From assembly GCA_903863935.1 (NCBI GenBank), contig CAIPDV010000078.1, positions 1-51,669 of the forward strand: a stretch of 51,669 nucleotides of DNA, given 5' to 3'. Each line of letters starts with the position of its first letter. Within the stretch, counting starts at the first letter, position 1. This document shows positions 36,957 through 45,327 of this stretch, in pieces. The DNA comes from an uncultured Bacteroidota bacterium. Its GTDB lineage: Bacteria > Bacteroidota > Bacteroidia > JABEUT01. The translations under genes and the position numbers were made by a program. The notes beneath the pieces are model-generated. The model searched no databases, was not told where the DNA came from, and was given only the letters and a program-made list of their open reading frames with translations.

Positions 36957-38369
36957 ATGAGATCAAAAGGGAAATCCATTTTAGCCTTGCTGCTATTGCT
37001 TTTATTAGGAATTACGGAAGCCTACTCACGCGCCGGAGGCGGCGGTGGTCACAGTGGCGGTGGTGGCAGCGGAGGAGGTGGTGGCGGAGGTTTTGGCTTC
37101 TACTTCCTGCTGATGACCCCATTCGGAAGGGTTATACTTGTAATAATACTTGTTGTATATATTTATATTAAATTTGTTAAAAAGAAAAATGCAGGCGGAA
37201 CTGACCTTGAAAGCGGCTCTTCGCAAGGCCCTAAAGGACCTCCAAAACCTATAAGTCCGGCATTCTTTACTGCAAACCCGGGTTTTGCTACCGAGGAGTT
37301 TGCCTTAAAAGTGAAGACCGCATTCATGGGCATACAGGATGCATGGATGAATAAAGACCTTGGGAAAGTGCGCAAATGGATAAGCGACGGCGTTTACCAG
37401 CGGTTCAATGCGCAGTTCACTATGATGAATTTGCTGGAACAGACCAATCCGCTAAGCAACATCCAGATAAAACAGATACGCATTGAAACAGCCCGGCAGG
37501 AAGGGGCTTATAGCATCATCACGGCTTCCGTATTTTTCAAAATGGATGATAATTTCATTTGCAAAAAGAACCCGGAATTCAATGAAAAATTCATTGGTGA
37601 CACCGCTACAGAATACTGGACCTTTATTAAAAAATCCGGCATAGCCGAAAAAGACCTTTACCACAACAATAATTGCCCTAATTGCGGATATCCGCTGAAA
37701 GATGATGGAGGACAGGTGAGCAAATGCCAGAGCTGCGAAACCGTAACTTACCTCGGAGATTATGACTGGGTGCTTTGCGAAATAACCCAGGAAGAGGACT
37801 ACGAAAGGGAGAGCGAAAGCCTCACTAAAAACGCCCCTGAACTGGCTCCGCTTTATGCTGAAAAAGACAGTGATTTCTGTATACAACTCATGGAAGACAA
37901 AGCTTCGAATGCCATTATGCAATACTTTGTTTCCGAAACCACGCACGAACTGAAATATCTCCGCAGGTTTACGGATGACGCACTGTTCGCACAGCTTGAA
38001 CAACATATAAATGAGGAAGGCACCTTTGTATTTAACCGTCTGTATCTGAACGATGTTTCCCTGGTTGCAATGGAGCAGGATAATAACCGGTGGATGGCGA
38101 CATTCAATATTTATTATTCATCTATGCGACTAACACAGACTGAAAATGGGTATCAGAAAATAGATGATACCGTGGTGGAACGTTCGCTGGCTATTACCCT
38201 TGCTAAAAAAGTGGGTGTTGTGCAGGGCAACAAACTATGGGGTTTTGAATGCCCTAGTTGCGGCGCACCTTATACCGACACAACGGTTACAGAATGCAGT
38301 TATTGCTCGGCTAAGATAAACTCAAGCGATTATGATTGGGTGATGGTAAGCCTGAATGAAGGGGATTAA
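36957..38369 (+). CDS. Tim44-like membrane protein with two zinc ribbons
   Basis: A 470-residue membrane protein. A signal-like N-terminus (ILALLLLLLLGITEAYSRA) leads into a glycine/serine-rich stretch and a transmembrane helix (about 49-70, FLLMTPFGRVILVIILVVYI). A Tim44-like domain follows (about 105-225, TEEFALKVKTAFMGIQDAWM). A first zinc ribbon has the pairs CPNC and CQSC, and a second at the extreme C-terminus has CPSC and CSYC; each is followed by the same DYDWV stretch. A further Tim44-like region sits between the ribbons. It is 33 bases downstream of the SPFH/GYF gene. Tim44-like domains bind membranes or translocation partners in mitochondria; the role here is unknown. Confidence 0.88.
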   Translation: MRSKGKSILALLLLLLLGITEAYSRAGGGGGHSGGGGSGGGGGGGFGFYFLLMTPFGRVILVIILVVYIYIKFVKKKNAGGTDLESGSSQGPKGPPKPISPAFFTANPGFATEEFALKVKTAFMGIQDAWMNKDLGKVRKWISDGVYQRFNAQFTMMNLLEQTNPLSNIQIKQIRIETARQEGAYSIITASVFFKMDDNFICKKNPEFNEKFIGDTATEYWTFIKKSGIAEKDLYHNNNCPNCGYPLKDDGGQVSKCQSCETVTYLGDYDWVLCEITQEEDYERESESLTKNAPELAPLYAEKDSDFCIQLMEDKASNAIMQYFVSETTHELKYLRRFTDDALFAQLEQHINEEGTFVFNRLYLNDVSLVAMEQDNNRWMATFNIYYSSMRLTQTENGYQKIDDTVVERSLAITLAKKVGVVQGNKLWGFECPSCGAPYTDTTVTECSYCSAKINSSDYDWVMVSLNEGD

Positions 38370-38391
38370 TAACGCGGTAATTAAATAAAAA

Positions 38392-38421
38392 ATGGCAGGT
38401 AAATTTAAAAGTACCTGCCAT
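38392..38421. terminator. Bidirectional intrinsic terminator
   Basis: A perfect 10-bp stem, ATGGCAGGTA (38392-38401) with TACCTGCCAT (38412-38421), is flanked by T-rich sequence on the plus strand and by A-rich sequence on the other side. It lies between the convergent Tim44-like and isochorismatase-like genes and can serve both. Confidence 0.85.
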
Positions 38422-38441
38422 TTTTATTTTATAAAACAAAA

Positions 38442-38996
38442 TTACATTTTGCTCCATTCTTCCAGCGTAACGACATCCGCCTGCCTTGGGAAAACCTTTG
38501 TTGTAAGCACACGATGTACCTCTTCGTCGCCATCGGCACAGCAATCGGATATAATGGTGATTTGATAATCTTTGTCGGCGGCTTCTCTGGTGGTTGACAG
38601 CACAACCCCACTGGTAGCAATACCGGTAAGTACAATGTGCTGAATACCTTGTGCGCGAAGAACTACTTCCAGGTCGCTTCCCGTAAATGAGCTAACACGA
38701 CGTTTTGTAACGGTTATTTCTCCTTCCATTGGTGCAATGTCAGGATGAATTTTTGAGAATTCCTCCATTTTCATTCCTGCCATTCGCTGTTTGCTGGCCG
38801 TGAATCCTTTATTATTTGGGCTTACCTCAGGCATTCCCTGCCTGAAACCTACTACCACATATATCACAGGGATTTTTTTGCTGCGGGCGTTGGCAATCGC
38901 CTTGCCCACATTACTCAGTACGGTAGCATTGTTCGGCATCATGGGCAGGATACCTGTCTGCATATCCATTACTAGGAGAGCTGTTTTGTTTTCCAT
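38442..38996 (-). CDS. Isochorismatase-like hydrolase lacking the usual cysteine
   Basis: A 184-residue protein of the isochorismatase/cysteine-hydrolase superfamily. Asp11 in LVMDMQTGIL and Lys98 in ITVTKRR fit two members of the catalytic Asp-Lys-Cys triad. In the third position the motif reads GIATSGVVLSTTREA (125-139), where most amidohydrolase members have a Cys before Val. As I recall, true isochorismatases also lack that Cys, so a non-thiol mechanism or a different substrate is likely. It lies 31 bases downstream of an MFS exporter gene in the MarR operon; linkage to export of an aromatic compound is inference. Confidence 0.88.
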   Translation of the reverse strand: MENKTALLVMDMQTGILPMMPNNATVLSNVGKAIANARSKKIPVIYVVVGFRQGMPEVSPNNKGFTASKQRMAGMKMEEFSKIHPDIAPMEGEITVTKRRVSSFTGSDLEVVLRAQGIQHIVLTGIATSGVVLSTTREAADKDYQITIISDCCADGDEEVHRVLTTKVFPRQADVVTLEEWSKM

Positions 38997-39027
38997 ATTA
39001 ATTTGTTTTTTGTATTTATTTATAATT

Positions 39028-40302
39028 TTAGATGTTCTCTATAAGTGCATCGTCCGTGTCTGATTCTTCTTCTTTTTTCTTCTTTATCATATATTGTTGC
39101 ATCAAGTAATAAAACACACCAAAAACAACCAGCGCAGCAATACCCTCGGCCAATATAGTATTTGGTGCTCCTATTAACTTTGACAATCCGCCAATCATTA
39201 AAGCCCCCAGTGGCAGCATCCCGAAAAAGGCCATGGCAAAATAGCTTATCACCCGGCCCCTCATTTCAGGGCTAACTGTTGTTTGTATGATAGTATTGCT
39301 CACAGTAACTTGTGTCATCATACCGAAACCTGCTATTATCGCGCATAGGCAAGCAACCCAGAAAACGGTTATGTGCGAAAATAATATCAACCCTATACCA
39401 AAAATTAGGGTGGATACTAATAGTATCTTTCGAAGATTAGCCCCGGGCTTTATTGATGCCAGGAATATTGCACCTCCAATTGCACCAACCCCTATAAATC
39501 CATTCAGGTAGCCGAATGTAGAAGCATGACCCTTAAAAATAACATTGGCATAATAGGGTAGCAAGGCAGTGTAAGGAAGCACCAAAAAACTCATAATACC
39601 AAGAAACAGAATTACCAACCCTATGCTTGGAGTAGCTTTTAAATAATTGAACCCGTCTTTAAACTCACGGCCTACCTTTTTTGAACTGTTATGTGGAATA
39701 GGCTTTTTAAACCGCATCATTAAAAGGGAAATAATAACGGCAATAAAACTTACGGCATTCAGTCCGAAGCAAATTCCTGCACCAAATTTTTCCAGTACTA
39801 TCCCTGCAAAAACAGGGCCTACAATCTTCGCAAGGTTTACCATGGAAGAATTCAAGGCAATTGCATTCGACAGATCCTCTTTTTTATCCACCATTTCATA
39901 AATGAGCGAGTGACGGGCCGGAACATCAAATGCATTAATAATGCCTAATATAACACTGATGGCCAGAATTTCAAATACCGTATAATGCTTTGTTAAAATT
40001 AAAATGGTAAGTAACACGGATTGTATGAGAGAAAGTATCTGAGTTGTAAGTAATACTTTAAACCTGTCATACCTGTCGGATACTACCCCTCCGAAAAGCG
40101 AAAACAGGAAACTAGGGAACTGGGTTGCGAACATGGTTAAGCCCACCATGAAATTTGAATCGGTCATAACATAAACGATCCAGCTAACGGAGGTTTTCTG
40201 CATCCAGGTACCCATAAGCGAGATGGATTGTCCGCTGAAAAACAGCCTGTAGTTGCGGCTGCTGAATGCCCGGAATGTATTTATTTTAAAACTTGCCGCC
40301 AT
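39028..40302 (-). CDS. MFS exporter (EntS-like, MFS_3 type)
   Basis: A 424-residue major facilitator with about 12 hydrophobic helices. The N-terminus SRNYRLFFSGQSISLMGTWM is characteristic of the MFS_3 subfamily that includes the enterobactin exporter EntS and macrolide-type pumps, and the loop motif GGVVSDRYDRFKVLL follows helix 2. The tail is strongly charged (KKKKEEESDTDD). It is encoded 17 bases downstream of a MarR-type regulator and upstream of an isochorismatase-like gene, the usual layout of a repressor-controlled efflux operon. The exported compound is unknown. Confidence 0.92.
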   Translation of the reverse strand: MAASFKINTFRAFSSRNYRLFFSGQSISLMGTWMQKTSVSWIVYVMTDSNFMVGLTMFATQFPSFLFSLFGGVVSDRYDRFKVLLTTQILSLIQSVLLTILILTKHYTVFEILAISVILGIINAFDVPARHSLIYEMVDKKEDLSNAIALNSSMVNLAKIVGPVFAGIVLEKFGAGICFGLNAVSFIAVIISLLMMRFKKPIPHNSSKKVGREFKDGFNYLKATPSIGLVILFLGIMSFLVLPYTALLPYYANVIFKGHASTFGYLNGFIGVGAIGGAIFLASIKPGANLRKILLVSTLIFGIGLILFSHITVFWVACLCAIIAGFGMMTQVTVSNTIIQTTVSPEMRGRVISYFAMAFFGMLPLGALMIGGLSKLIGAPNTILAEGIAALVVFGVFYYLMQQYMIKKKKEEESDTDDALIENI

Positions 40303-40319
40303 GGTTTATTACCTTTTGA

Positions 40320-40748
40320 CTATTTGGCTTCATTCAGCTTGTTAAGTACCGGTAAAACTTTTGTCAGCAGCACTTTTTCCTTTTCTGTAAGTGATTTGTC
40401 GATGGCGTTTTTCAGCCATTCGTCTTTATCATATTTTACTTTTTCCACCATTTTTTTTCCGAACGAAGTGAGGGATATATATACTTTGCGTTTATCCTCT
40501 TTTGAAGGTGTTCTTTTAATGATGCTTTGTTCTTCCAGCTTTTTAAGTATTTGAGACATGGATTGGGTCTTGACTTTCGTCAGCGATGCCAGCTCGGTTG
40601 GCAATAAGGATGGGGACCTGAACAAATGTCCGATGGTTTCCATTTCGGTCATGGAATAGTTGTTGACAGAATCACTTTGCCTGCGTAAACCCTTATGCAA
40701 CGCAGAAATAACCGAACGCAATGATGAAGACAATTCAGATGTATTCAT
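40320..40748 (-). CDS. MarR family transcriptional regulator
   Basis: A 142-residue winged-helix regulator. The DNA-binding part reads LLPTELASLTKVKTQSMSQI for the helix-turn-helix and ITRTP-like IIKRTPSKEDKRKVYISLT for the wing, the hallmark of MarR proteins. These usually repress their own operon and release DNA on binding a small phenolic ligand. It is the first gene of an operon with an MFS exporter and an isochorismatase-like hydrolase. A near-palindrome at 40771-40786 overlaps the expected transcription start and could be its operator. Confidence 0.93.
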   Translation of the reverse strand: MNTSELSSSLRSVISALHKGLRRQSDSVNNYSMTEMETIGHLFRSPSLLPTELASLTKVKTQSMSQILKKLEEQSIIKRTPSKEDKRKVYISLTSFGKKMVEKVKYDKDEWLKNAIDKSLTEKEKVLLTKVLPVLNKLNEAK

Positions 40749-40770
40749 ATAGGATGTATAACTTAGTACT

Positions 40771-40786
40771 TTAACTTGTTAGTTTA
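40771..40786 (-). promoter_or_regulatory. Candidate MarR operator
   Basis: An imperfect inverted repeat TTAACT-TGTT-AGTTTA with one mismatch. It lies just downstream of the -7 octamer of the MarR operon, where a repressor would block transcription. The assignment is by position and symmetry only. Confidence 0.35.
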
Positions 40787-40791
40787 CCTTA

Positions 40792-40799
40792 CAAATATA
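40792..40799 (-). promoter_or_regulatory. TAnnTTTG -7 promoter element of the MarR operon
   Basis: Reads TATATTTG on the minus strand, 43 bases before the start codon of the MarR gene at 40748. Confidence 0.6.
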
Positions 40800-40900
40800 C
40801 TACAGTTTTTAATACCTTCGTTAGGAAAACTTTAATTTTTCTTTATCCTCTGAAATTGAAGAAAATAGGTTTTTCTTTACTTTACCTAATTGAAAAAATT

Positions 40901-40908
40901 TACATTTG
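40901..40908 (+). promoter_or_regulatory. TAnnTTTG -7 promoter element
   Basis: TACATTTG lies 22 bases before the ATG at 40931 of the SecD-like gene. Confidence 0.6.
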
Positions 40909-40930
40909 AATACTAAATACTTCATAAACC

Positions 40931-41917
40931 ATGCGTACTACCCATACTTTGGCAATACTGCTACTTATATTTACACATCAATTTTGTGGTTGCAAACCAA
41001 AGTCAAAGCCGCGTACAGGGCCACACAGGGTAATTGTGCTGGAAGTGGATACGTTTGGAAATTACAGACACCCGGGACAGTTTACTCCTTCCAAAATCCA
41101 TACTCTTACTCATAGCATTTCGGCAGTTATCAGGAAGCGTTTAATAAAAGCGGGTGTGAGTATTGATTCTATTGAAGTGTCCGACACAAATACACATGTA
41201 ACGGTAAAACTCTGGCACCTGGAAGAACAGGGCGCATCAATTGAACGGGTGCGTAAACTTATACAGGAGGATGGGAAACTAGGCTTTTGGGAAACATTTG
41301 ATGCTAAAGATGCCTATGCAGAACTATTCCCTGGTGAAAATGCTATTGAAAGCGATACCCTCAATTTTTTCCACAGAGAGCTTATTCGTTATTTAAACCT
41401 TGATTCGGCCCGGCTGTTTCATATTCCTTATGGTATTGGGCCATTAATTGGATATGCAGAACCAAAAGATACTATGAATGCAGATATTATTCTAAGCAAA
41501 TTGCATTTACCAAAAAACATGCATTTTTTATGGAGTTTTAAACGAATGAGGCAAAACAATAATTTAGTTGCGCTGTATGCAATAAAAGGAATAGAACCAG
41601 CCATGACAGGTGAAGTGGTTGCCGCTGCCAAGGCTGCAAAAGGAGGCATGGGCTCCCCGGTTATCAGCATTACCATGAATGATGCCGGTGCAGAGAAATG
41701 GCGTGTTCTGACAAAAGATAATATTAAGAAAGAAATTGCAATTACATTTGATGACAGGGTGTGTACAAGCCCCAGAGTAATGAGTGAGATATCCGCTGGC
41801 AAATGTGATATTTCAGGGGATTTTACAATGGATGAAGCTAAGGATCTTGCTGCTCTTCTTACAGCAGGTGATATGCCTGCGCAGGTACGCATAGTTGCGG
41901 AAAACATCGAAAACTAA
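40931..41917 (+). CDS. Exported SecD-P1-like protein without a membrane domain
   Basis: A 328-residue protein resembling only the periplasmic part of SecD. The N-terminus is a signal peptide with a poor lipobox (FCGC, Cys21). ISAVIRKRLIKAGVSIDSIEV (about 59-79) matches the SecD P1 base, and IQEDGKLGFWETFDA matches the Bacteroidota SecDF stretch GKLEFWETY. Residues about 230-325 match the P1 head: ISITMNDAGAEKWRVLTKDN, IAITFDDRVCTSPRV, then CDISGDFTMDEAKDLAALL. The six SecD transmembrane helices are absent. A stand-alone P1 domain could modulate export or be a relic. The match is by motif; I have not run a search. Confidence 0.78.
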   Translation: MRTTHTLAILLLIFTHQFCGCKPKSKPRTGPHRVIVLEVDTFGNYRHPGQFTPSKIHTLTHSISAVIRKRLIKAGVSIDSIEVSDTNTHVTVKLWHLEEQGASIERVRKLIQEDGKLGFWETFDAKDAYAELFPGENAIESDTLNFFHRELIRYLNLDSARLFHIPYGIGPLIGYAEPKDTMNADIILSKLHLPKNMHFLWSFKRMRQNNNLVALYAIKGIEPAMTGEVVAAAKAAKGGMGSPVISITMNDAGAEKWRVLTKDNIKKEIAITFDDRVCTSPRVMSEISAGKCDISGDFTMDEAKDLAALLTAGDMPAQVRIVAENIEN

Positions 41918-41981
41918 TTGGTATAGGTAGTTAATTTATTATCAACTTATCCACATCAGAAAAAAAATGGAGGTTTAGTTG

Positions 41982-41989
41982 TACATTTG
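41982..41989 (+). promoter_or_regulatory. TAnnTTTG -7 promoter element
   Basis: TACATTTG lies 39 bases before the ATG at 42029 of the CAP-domain gene. It overlaps the longer in-frame start at 41987, which is therefore unlikely. Confidence 0.6.
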
Positions 41990-42028
41990 CATATAAACTG
42001 TAATCAACCTTTTCTAATTCCTATTTTT

Positions 42029-42631
42029 ATGTTGCGTAAATTTTCAATCATAGCAGGTTTTTGTCTTCTTGCGGGAAGCTTAATTTTATTACCATCTTTC
42101 ACAATTAACCCGGAGAAAGGCGTTTATCTTGACAAAGCCCAGGAACAAAAAGCATTTGTATTGTTAAATAAAGTACGTAAAGACCCGAATGCATATTCTG
42201 AACGTTACGGTGTTTCACTAAGGGGCATTGCACCGCGTACCGACCTGGTTTGGAATGATTCACTGGCAGTGGTTGCTGAACGAAAAGCCATGAGCATGGC
42301 TATGCGTGGCTATTTCGGGCATGTTGACCCGGATGGAAACGGAATCAACATCATAATCAATAAATCGTACCCCCTATCCGACGACCTTATAAAAGACAAA
42401 AAACTAGGCACCCTTGAAGCTCTTGAAGGCGGCGCACCTTCGGGCGAAGTAGCCATTAAAAATATTGTTACCGATAAAGCCCATACCGGACAGGAAGGCC
42501 GCAAGCTTGTGCTTGGCGAAGGCGATTTTAATGCTTCCCTGAATGAAGTAGGCATTGGTTATGTGCATGGAACCGGCTCTACAAAATACTGGAGCTACAC
42601 AGTAATTATACTGGGAAAAAAGAAACAATAG
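42029..42631 (+). CDS. CAP (SCP/PR1-like) domain protein
   Basis: Exported protein of 200 residues. The start at 42029 gives MLRKFSIIAGFCLLAGSLIL, a signal anchor or signal peptide. The CAP domain shows ALLNKVR-like VLLNKVRKDPNAY, then LVWNDSLAVVAERKAMSMA, the conserved His in MRGYFGHVDPDG, and the C-terminal NEVGIGYVHGTGSTKYWSY. CAP proteins bind metals, lipids or glycans and are common secreted proteins of unknown biochemical role in bacteria. It is convergent with the MauE-thioredoxin gene. Confidence 0.9.
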   Translation: MLRKFSIIAGFCLLAGSLILLPSFTINPEKGVYLDKAQEQKAFVLLNKVRKDPNAYSERYGVSLRGIAPRTDLVWNDSLAVVAERKAMSMAMRGYFGHVDPDGNGINIIINKSYPLSDDLIKDKKLGTLEALEGGAPSGEVAIKNIVTDKAHTGQEGRKLVLGEGDFNASLNEVGIGYVHGTGSTKYWSYTVIILGKKKQ

Positions 42632-42659
42632 AGTAGCTAAAACAATTTAGTATTTTCTT

Positions 42660-43631
42660 CTAATGCCCGCAAGAAGTGGGTGTGCAAGACGTTTCAGCGG
42701 TTGAAGATTTCGGTGGATTAAAGGCAATATTGTTTGTTTTCCGGAAAGTCATGGAAGAAGGCACCTCGCCCTCAATTACATATTTTATGGTGTCATTCTT
42801 AATATAAAACCCAACAGGATAACTGGTGGAAATTTTATCGAACGCATCCACCGATAAGGTGCGGATATTAAAATCGGGTTGAAAATTCTGGTTGAAGAAT
42901 ATCTTGCTGCTGTCATCGCCAACGGCCAATGCTATAACACTGTCTACAGTGCCTGTTTTTTTGAATCCGCGTACATTCTCAAACGAATTCCAGCAATGCG
43001 TGCAGGTGTAGGAAAAACAGAAAACCATATAGGTTTTGCCCGGAACTGTTTGTACATACTTTGCCAATTCGGTATTTTTTATGTTTTGATCTTTGAACTT
43101 ACTTTTATGTGTAAGGTCGTGCAGTGCAGTTGGCATACTGAAAGTTAAGCCTGAAATGAACATGCCGGTAAGAACAAGCCCCAACATAAGTCCCTTTTTC
43201 CAGAATACCAATGGGCCTCTTACATCGTCCTTTGGATATTTCAGACGGATGGTGATACATAATATCATTAAAACTATATTCTGTATAAATGATTCAGTGG
43301 GACCCCAGGAAGAAGGACGCAGCTTACCAAAACAGCCGCAATCGTTAACTCCGTTGTGAAAATGCGCAAATGTAAATGCAGAAGTGAAGGATATTAAGAA
43401 CAGCAAGGCTATAAGCGAGTCGCGGCGCGGATTTAATTCTAATACGAGTGCCATACCAAGGGCAATTTCAACTATCACCATGAAGGGAGCCATAAAGCTT
43501 AAAAAAGGAAAACCGTAACTGGCAATAAGATTGCCGAACGCAGTTGTATCCATGGCTTTGGCAAAGCCAGAAAGCACAAAAAAAACGCCTACAAAAGAGG
43601 TACATATTTTTAATACTTTTTTATTGAACAT
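42660..43631 (-). CDS. MauE/DoxX-type membrane protein fused to a thioredoxin-like domain
   Basis: A membrane protein of 323 residues from the ATG at 43631; the frame extends upstream to 43703, but that part is less typical. The first ~140 residues carry four hydrophobic helices with the MauE/DoxX hallmark GVNDCGCFGKL. A further helix (about 150-165) leads to a soluble thioredoxin-like domain with the CxxC pair in FCFSYTCTHCWNSFENV, then YPVGFYIKND. The tail TSCTPTSCGH is Cys-rich. It resembles the BT_3928 family. MauE-type proteins deliver reducing equivalents across the membrane, so disulfide exchange in the periplasm is likely. Confidence 0.82.
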   Translation of the reverse strand: MFNKKVLKICTSFVGVFFVLSGFAKAMDTTAFGNLIASYGFPFLSFMAPFMVIVEIALGMALVLELNPRRDSLIALLFLISFTSAFTFAHFHNGVNDCGCFGKLRPSSWGPTESFIQNIVLMILCITIRLKYPKDDVRGPLVFWKKGLMLGLVLTGMFISGLTFSMPTALHDLTHKSKFKDQNIKNTELAKYVQTVPGKTYMVFCFSYTCTHCWNSFENVRGFKKTGTVDSVIALAVGDDSSKIFFNQNFQPDFNIRTLSVDAFDKISTSYPVGFYIKNDTIKYVIEGEVPSSMTFRKTNNIAFNPPKSSTAETSCTPTSCGH

Positions 43632-43766
43632 ACATCTGGGTTTTAGAAGAGAGCCGATTATGGGGATAGATAGCATTACAATATTACAAATTTCCCATAA
43701 CATAAAATAGGCCGGGGCTTGACTGGCTATTATCAGGCTTCTCGAAAAACACCGATATTTGTCATC

Positions 43767-44261
43767 ATGAAATTGCGGGAGAGAATTATTTTCATTGTGT
43801 ATACATTTTTACTTGCTTCATGCAATAATACAATGCATCAGGAAATAAAGGAACCGCAGATAAACGGCTGCTGGCACTCACACTTCGATACCCTGAAATT
43901 TGAAACGAACGGTAGTTTTATTTATACAGGACTTAGTTCGTACGGATGGGTATCTGAATCGAAAGGAAGTTGGAGATATGATGCACCTTATTTTATTCTA
44001 AATGGAGATTCAATTCATACTGATTCGTTGGATAAAATCAATAGGAAAGCTGTTGCTTACGGACGTGAGTTGATTAAAAGTGAACTTAACGGCAAAACAA
44101 TTATGGTTCCCCGTGCTTTTGCTTATGATGAAGTTAAGCCACTCTACCGGAATTTCAGGAATGAACACTACAGAATGCAAGGTGATACATTGCTACTTCA
44201 AATAAATGAAAATGGATTTGAAGAAAACCGTTTTACAAAATGTGAATTCAATACGAACTAA
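43767..44261 (+). CDS. Putative lipoprotein, unknown function
   Basis: A 164-residue protein. The start at 43767 gives a signal peptide with the lipobox LASC (Cys19); an in-frame start at 43719 would bury it. The mature part is strand-rich with Trp/Gly/Tyr spacing (INGCWHSHFDTLKFETNGSF, GWVSESKGSWRYDAPYF) like a lipocalin-type barrel, similar in outline to bacterial proteins of the lipocalin-like superfamily. The similarity is only in pattern. Its stop codon abuts that of the convergent propeller gene with no spacer. Confidence 0.7.
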   Translation: MKLRERIIFIVYTFLLASCNNTMHQEIKEPQINGCWHSHFDTLKFETNGSFIYTGLSSYGWVSESKGSWRYDAPYFILNGDSIHTDSLDKINRKAVAYGRELIKSELNGKTIMVPRAFAYDEVKPLYRNFRNEHYRMQGDTLLLQINENGFEENRFTKCEFNTN

Positions 44262-45323
44262 TTAATGACTTAAACTTATTAATGCGATAGAACCCTTATC
44301 CCCGGCTAACCAGAGATTCTTTTTTGAAGGAGAAAAACGCAGAGTATTAAATTTGAGGGAGGCTCCGGATTTATCTTTTACTTCATATATTTTAACGGCT
44401 TTACTATTATACCGGAAAGTGCCCGCGCCACCAGTCACATAAACGTCATCTTCATTCCCAAATTTTACACAAGAACCAAAAAATGGTTTATTACCTTTAA
44501 TGGGAGTCCAGGTTTTGCCTCCATCATATGTTATAGCAAGGCTTACAAAAGAAGAATCTGCTTTTTCATAATTACCTCCAGCAATAACTCCGGTTAATTC
44601 ATCAGTAAAATCAACAGAAAATATTCCTGTCAACTGTCCGCCTTCAGGTAATGGAGTATCAAAAACTTCAAAATGTTCACTCTTATCGCCGTAATGATAA
44701 ATTCTGGACCTCATTCCCCCGGTAACAAACCACAAATTATGTCCATTAATGGCAATGTTGCTGTTACTTGATGCAAAACATGCTTCTCCCGGTAGCGCGT
44801 GCACAATATCCTTGTTCAGCGACTTTTCCCATGTGGCTCCTCCATCTTCGGTAAATATAATCTGGAAAAATCCATCAATAGGATCGGCAATTGCAACTCC
44901 GTTATTGGAATCGGCGAATTTCATGCAGTCGAAAAAAATATTTTTATTTGTGTCTTTATATACAAGCATCCACGTTTTCCCTTTGTTGGTGGTCTTAAAC
45001 ATGTAAGCAGGAGATGCAATACTAAGCAGCAATACTGTTGAATCATTCAACACCGCCATGGACCGGAAGTGCAGATAAACCGAATCAACTTTAATAGAAT
45101 CAATGTGCCAGGTTTTTCCTGCATCTTCAGTATATCCCCAAACACCACGATTTGCGGCAAACCAGGCTTTGGAATCACTTAGGACTTCAAGTGCCCGAAT
45201 GCTGATATTCGGAATGGTTTTGAAGTAATGAACATTATATGCAGAATCCTTTTGTGCAAAAATGCTTTGGGTAAAGGCAATTAAAAGAAAAGAAAGAAGA
45301 AAGAAATTTCGTTTCTGCAACAT
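44262..45323 (-). CDS. Exported BNR/Ycf48-like beta-propeller protein
   Basis: A 353-residue exported protein (signal peptide ending SIFAQ). It is built of BNR-type blades with the Asp-box-like repeat TEDGGATWEKS, TNKGKTWMLVY, TYDGGKTWTPI and TEDAGKTWHID, and intervening blades such as AWFAANRGVWGY. This is the layout of sialidase-like or Ycf48-like beta-propellers with about six to seven blades. Catalytic sialidase residues are not evident, so a binding role is more likely. It has a minus-strand promoter four bases before its start, implying a leaderless mRNA. Confidence 0.85.
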   Translation of the reverse strand: MLQKRNFFLLSFLLIAFTQSIFAQKDSAYNVHYFKTIPNISIRALEVLSDSKAWFAANRGVWGYTEDAGKTWHIDSIKVDSVYLHFRSMAVLNDSTVLLLSIASPAYMFKTTNKGKTWMLVYKDTNKNIFFDCMKFADSNNGVAIADPIDGFFQIIFTEDGGATWEKSLNKDIVHALPGEACFASSNSNIAINGHNLWFVTGGMRSRIYHYGDKSEHFEVFDTPLPEGGQLTGIFSVDFTDELTGVIAGGNYEKADSSFVSLAITYDGGKTWTPIKGNKPFFGSCVKFGNEDDVYVTGGAGTFRYNSKAVKIYEVKDKSGASLKFNTLRFSPSKKNLWLAGDKGSIALISLSH

Positions 45324-45327
45324 TTAA

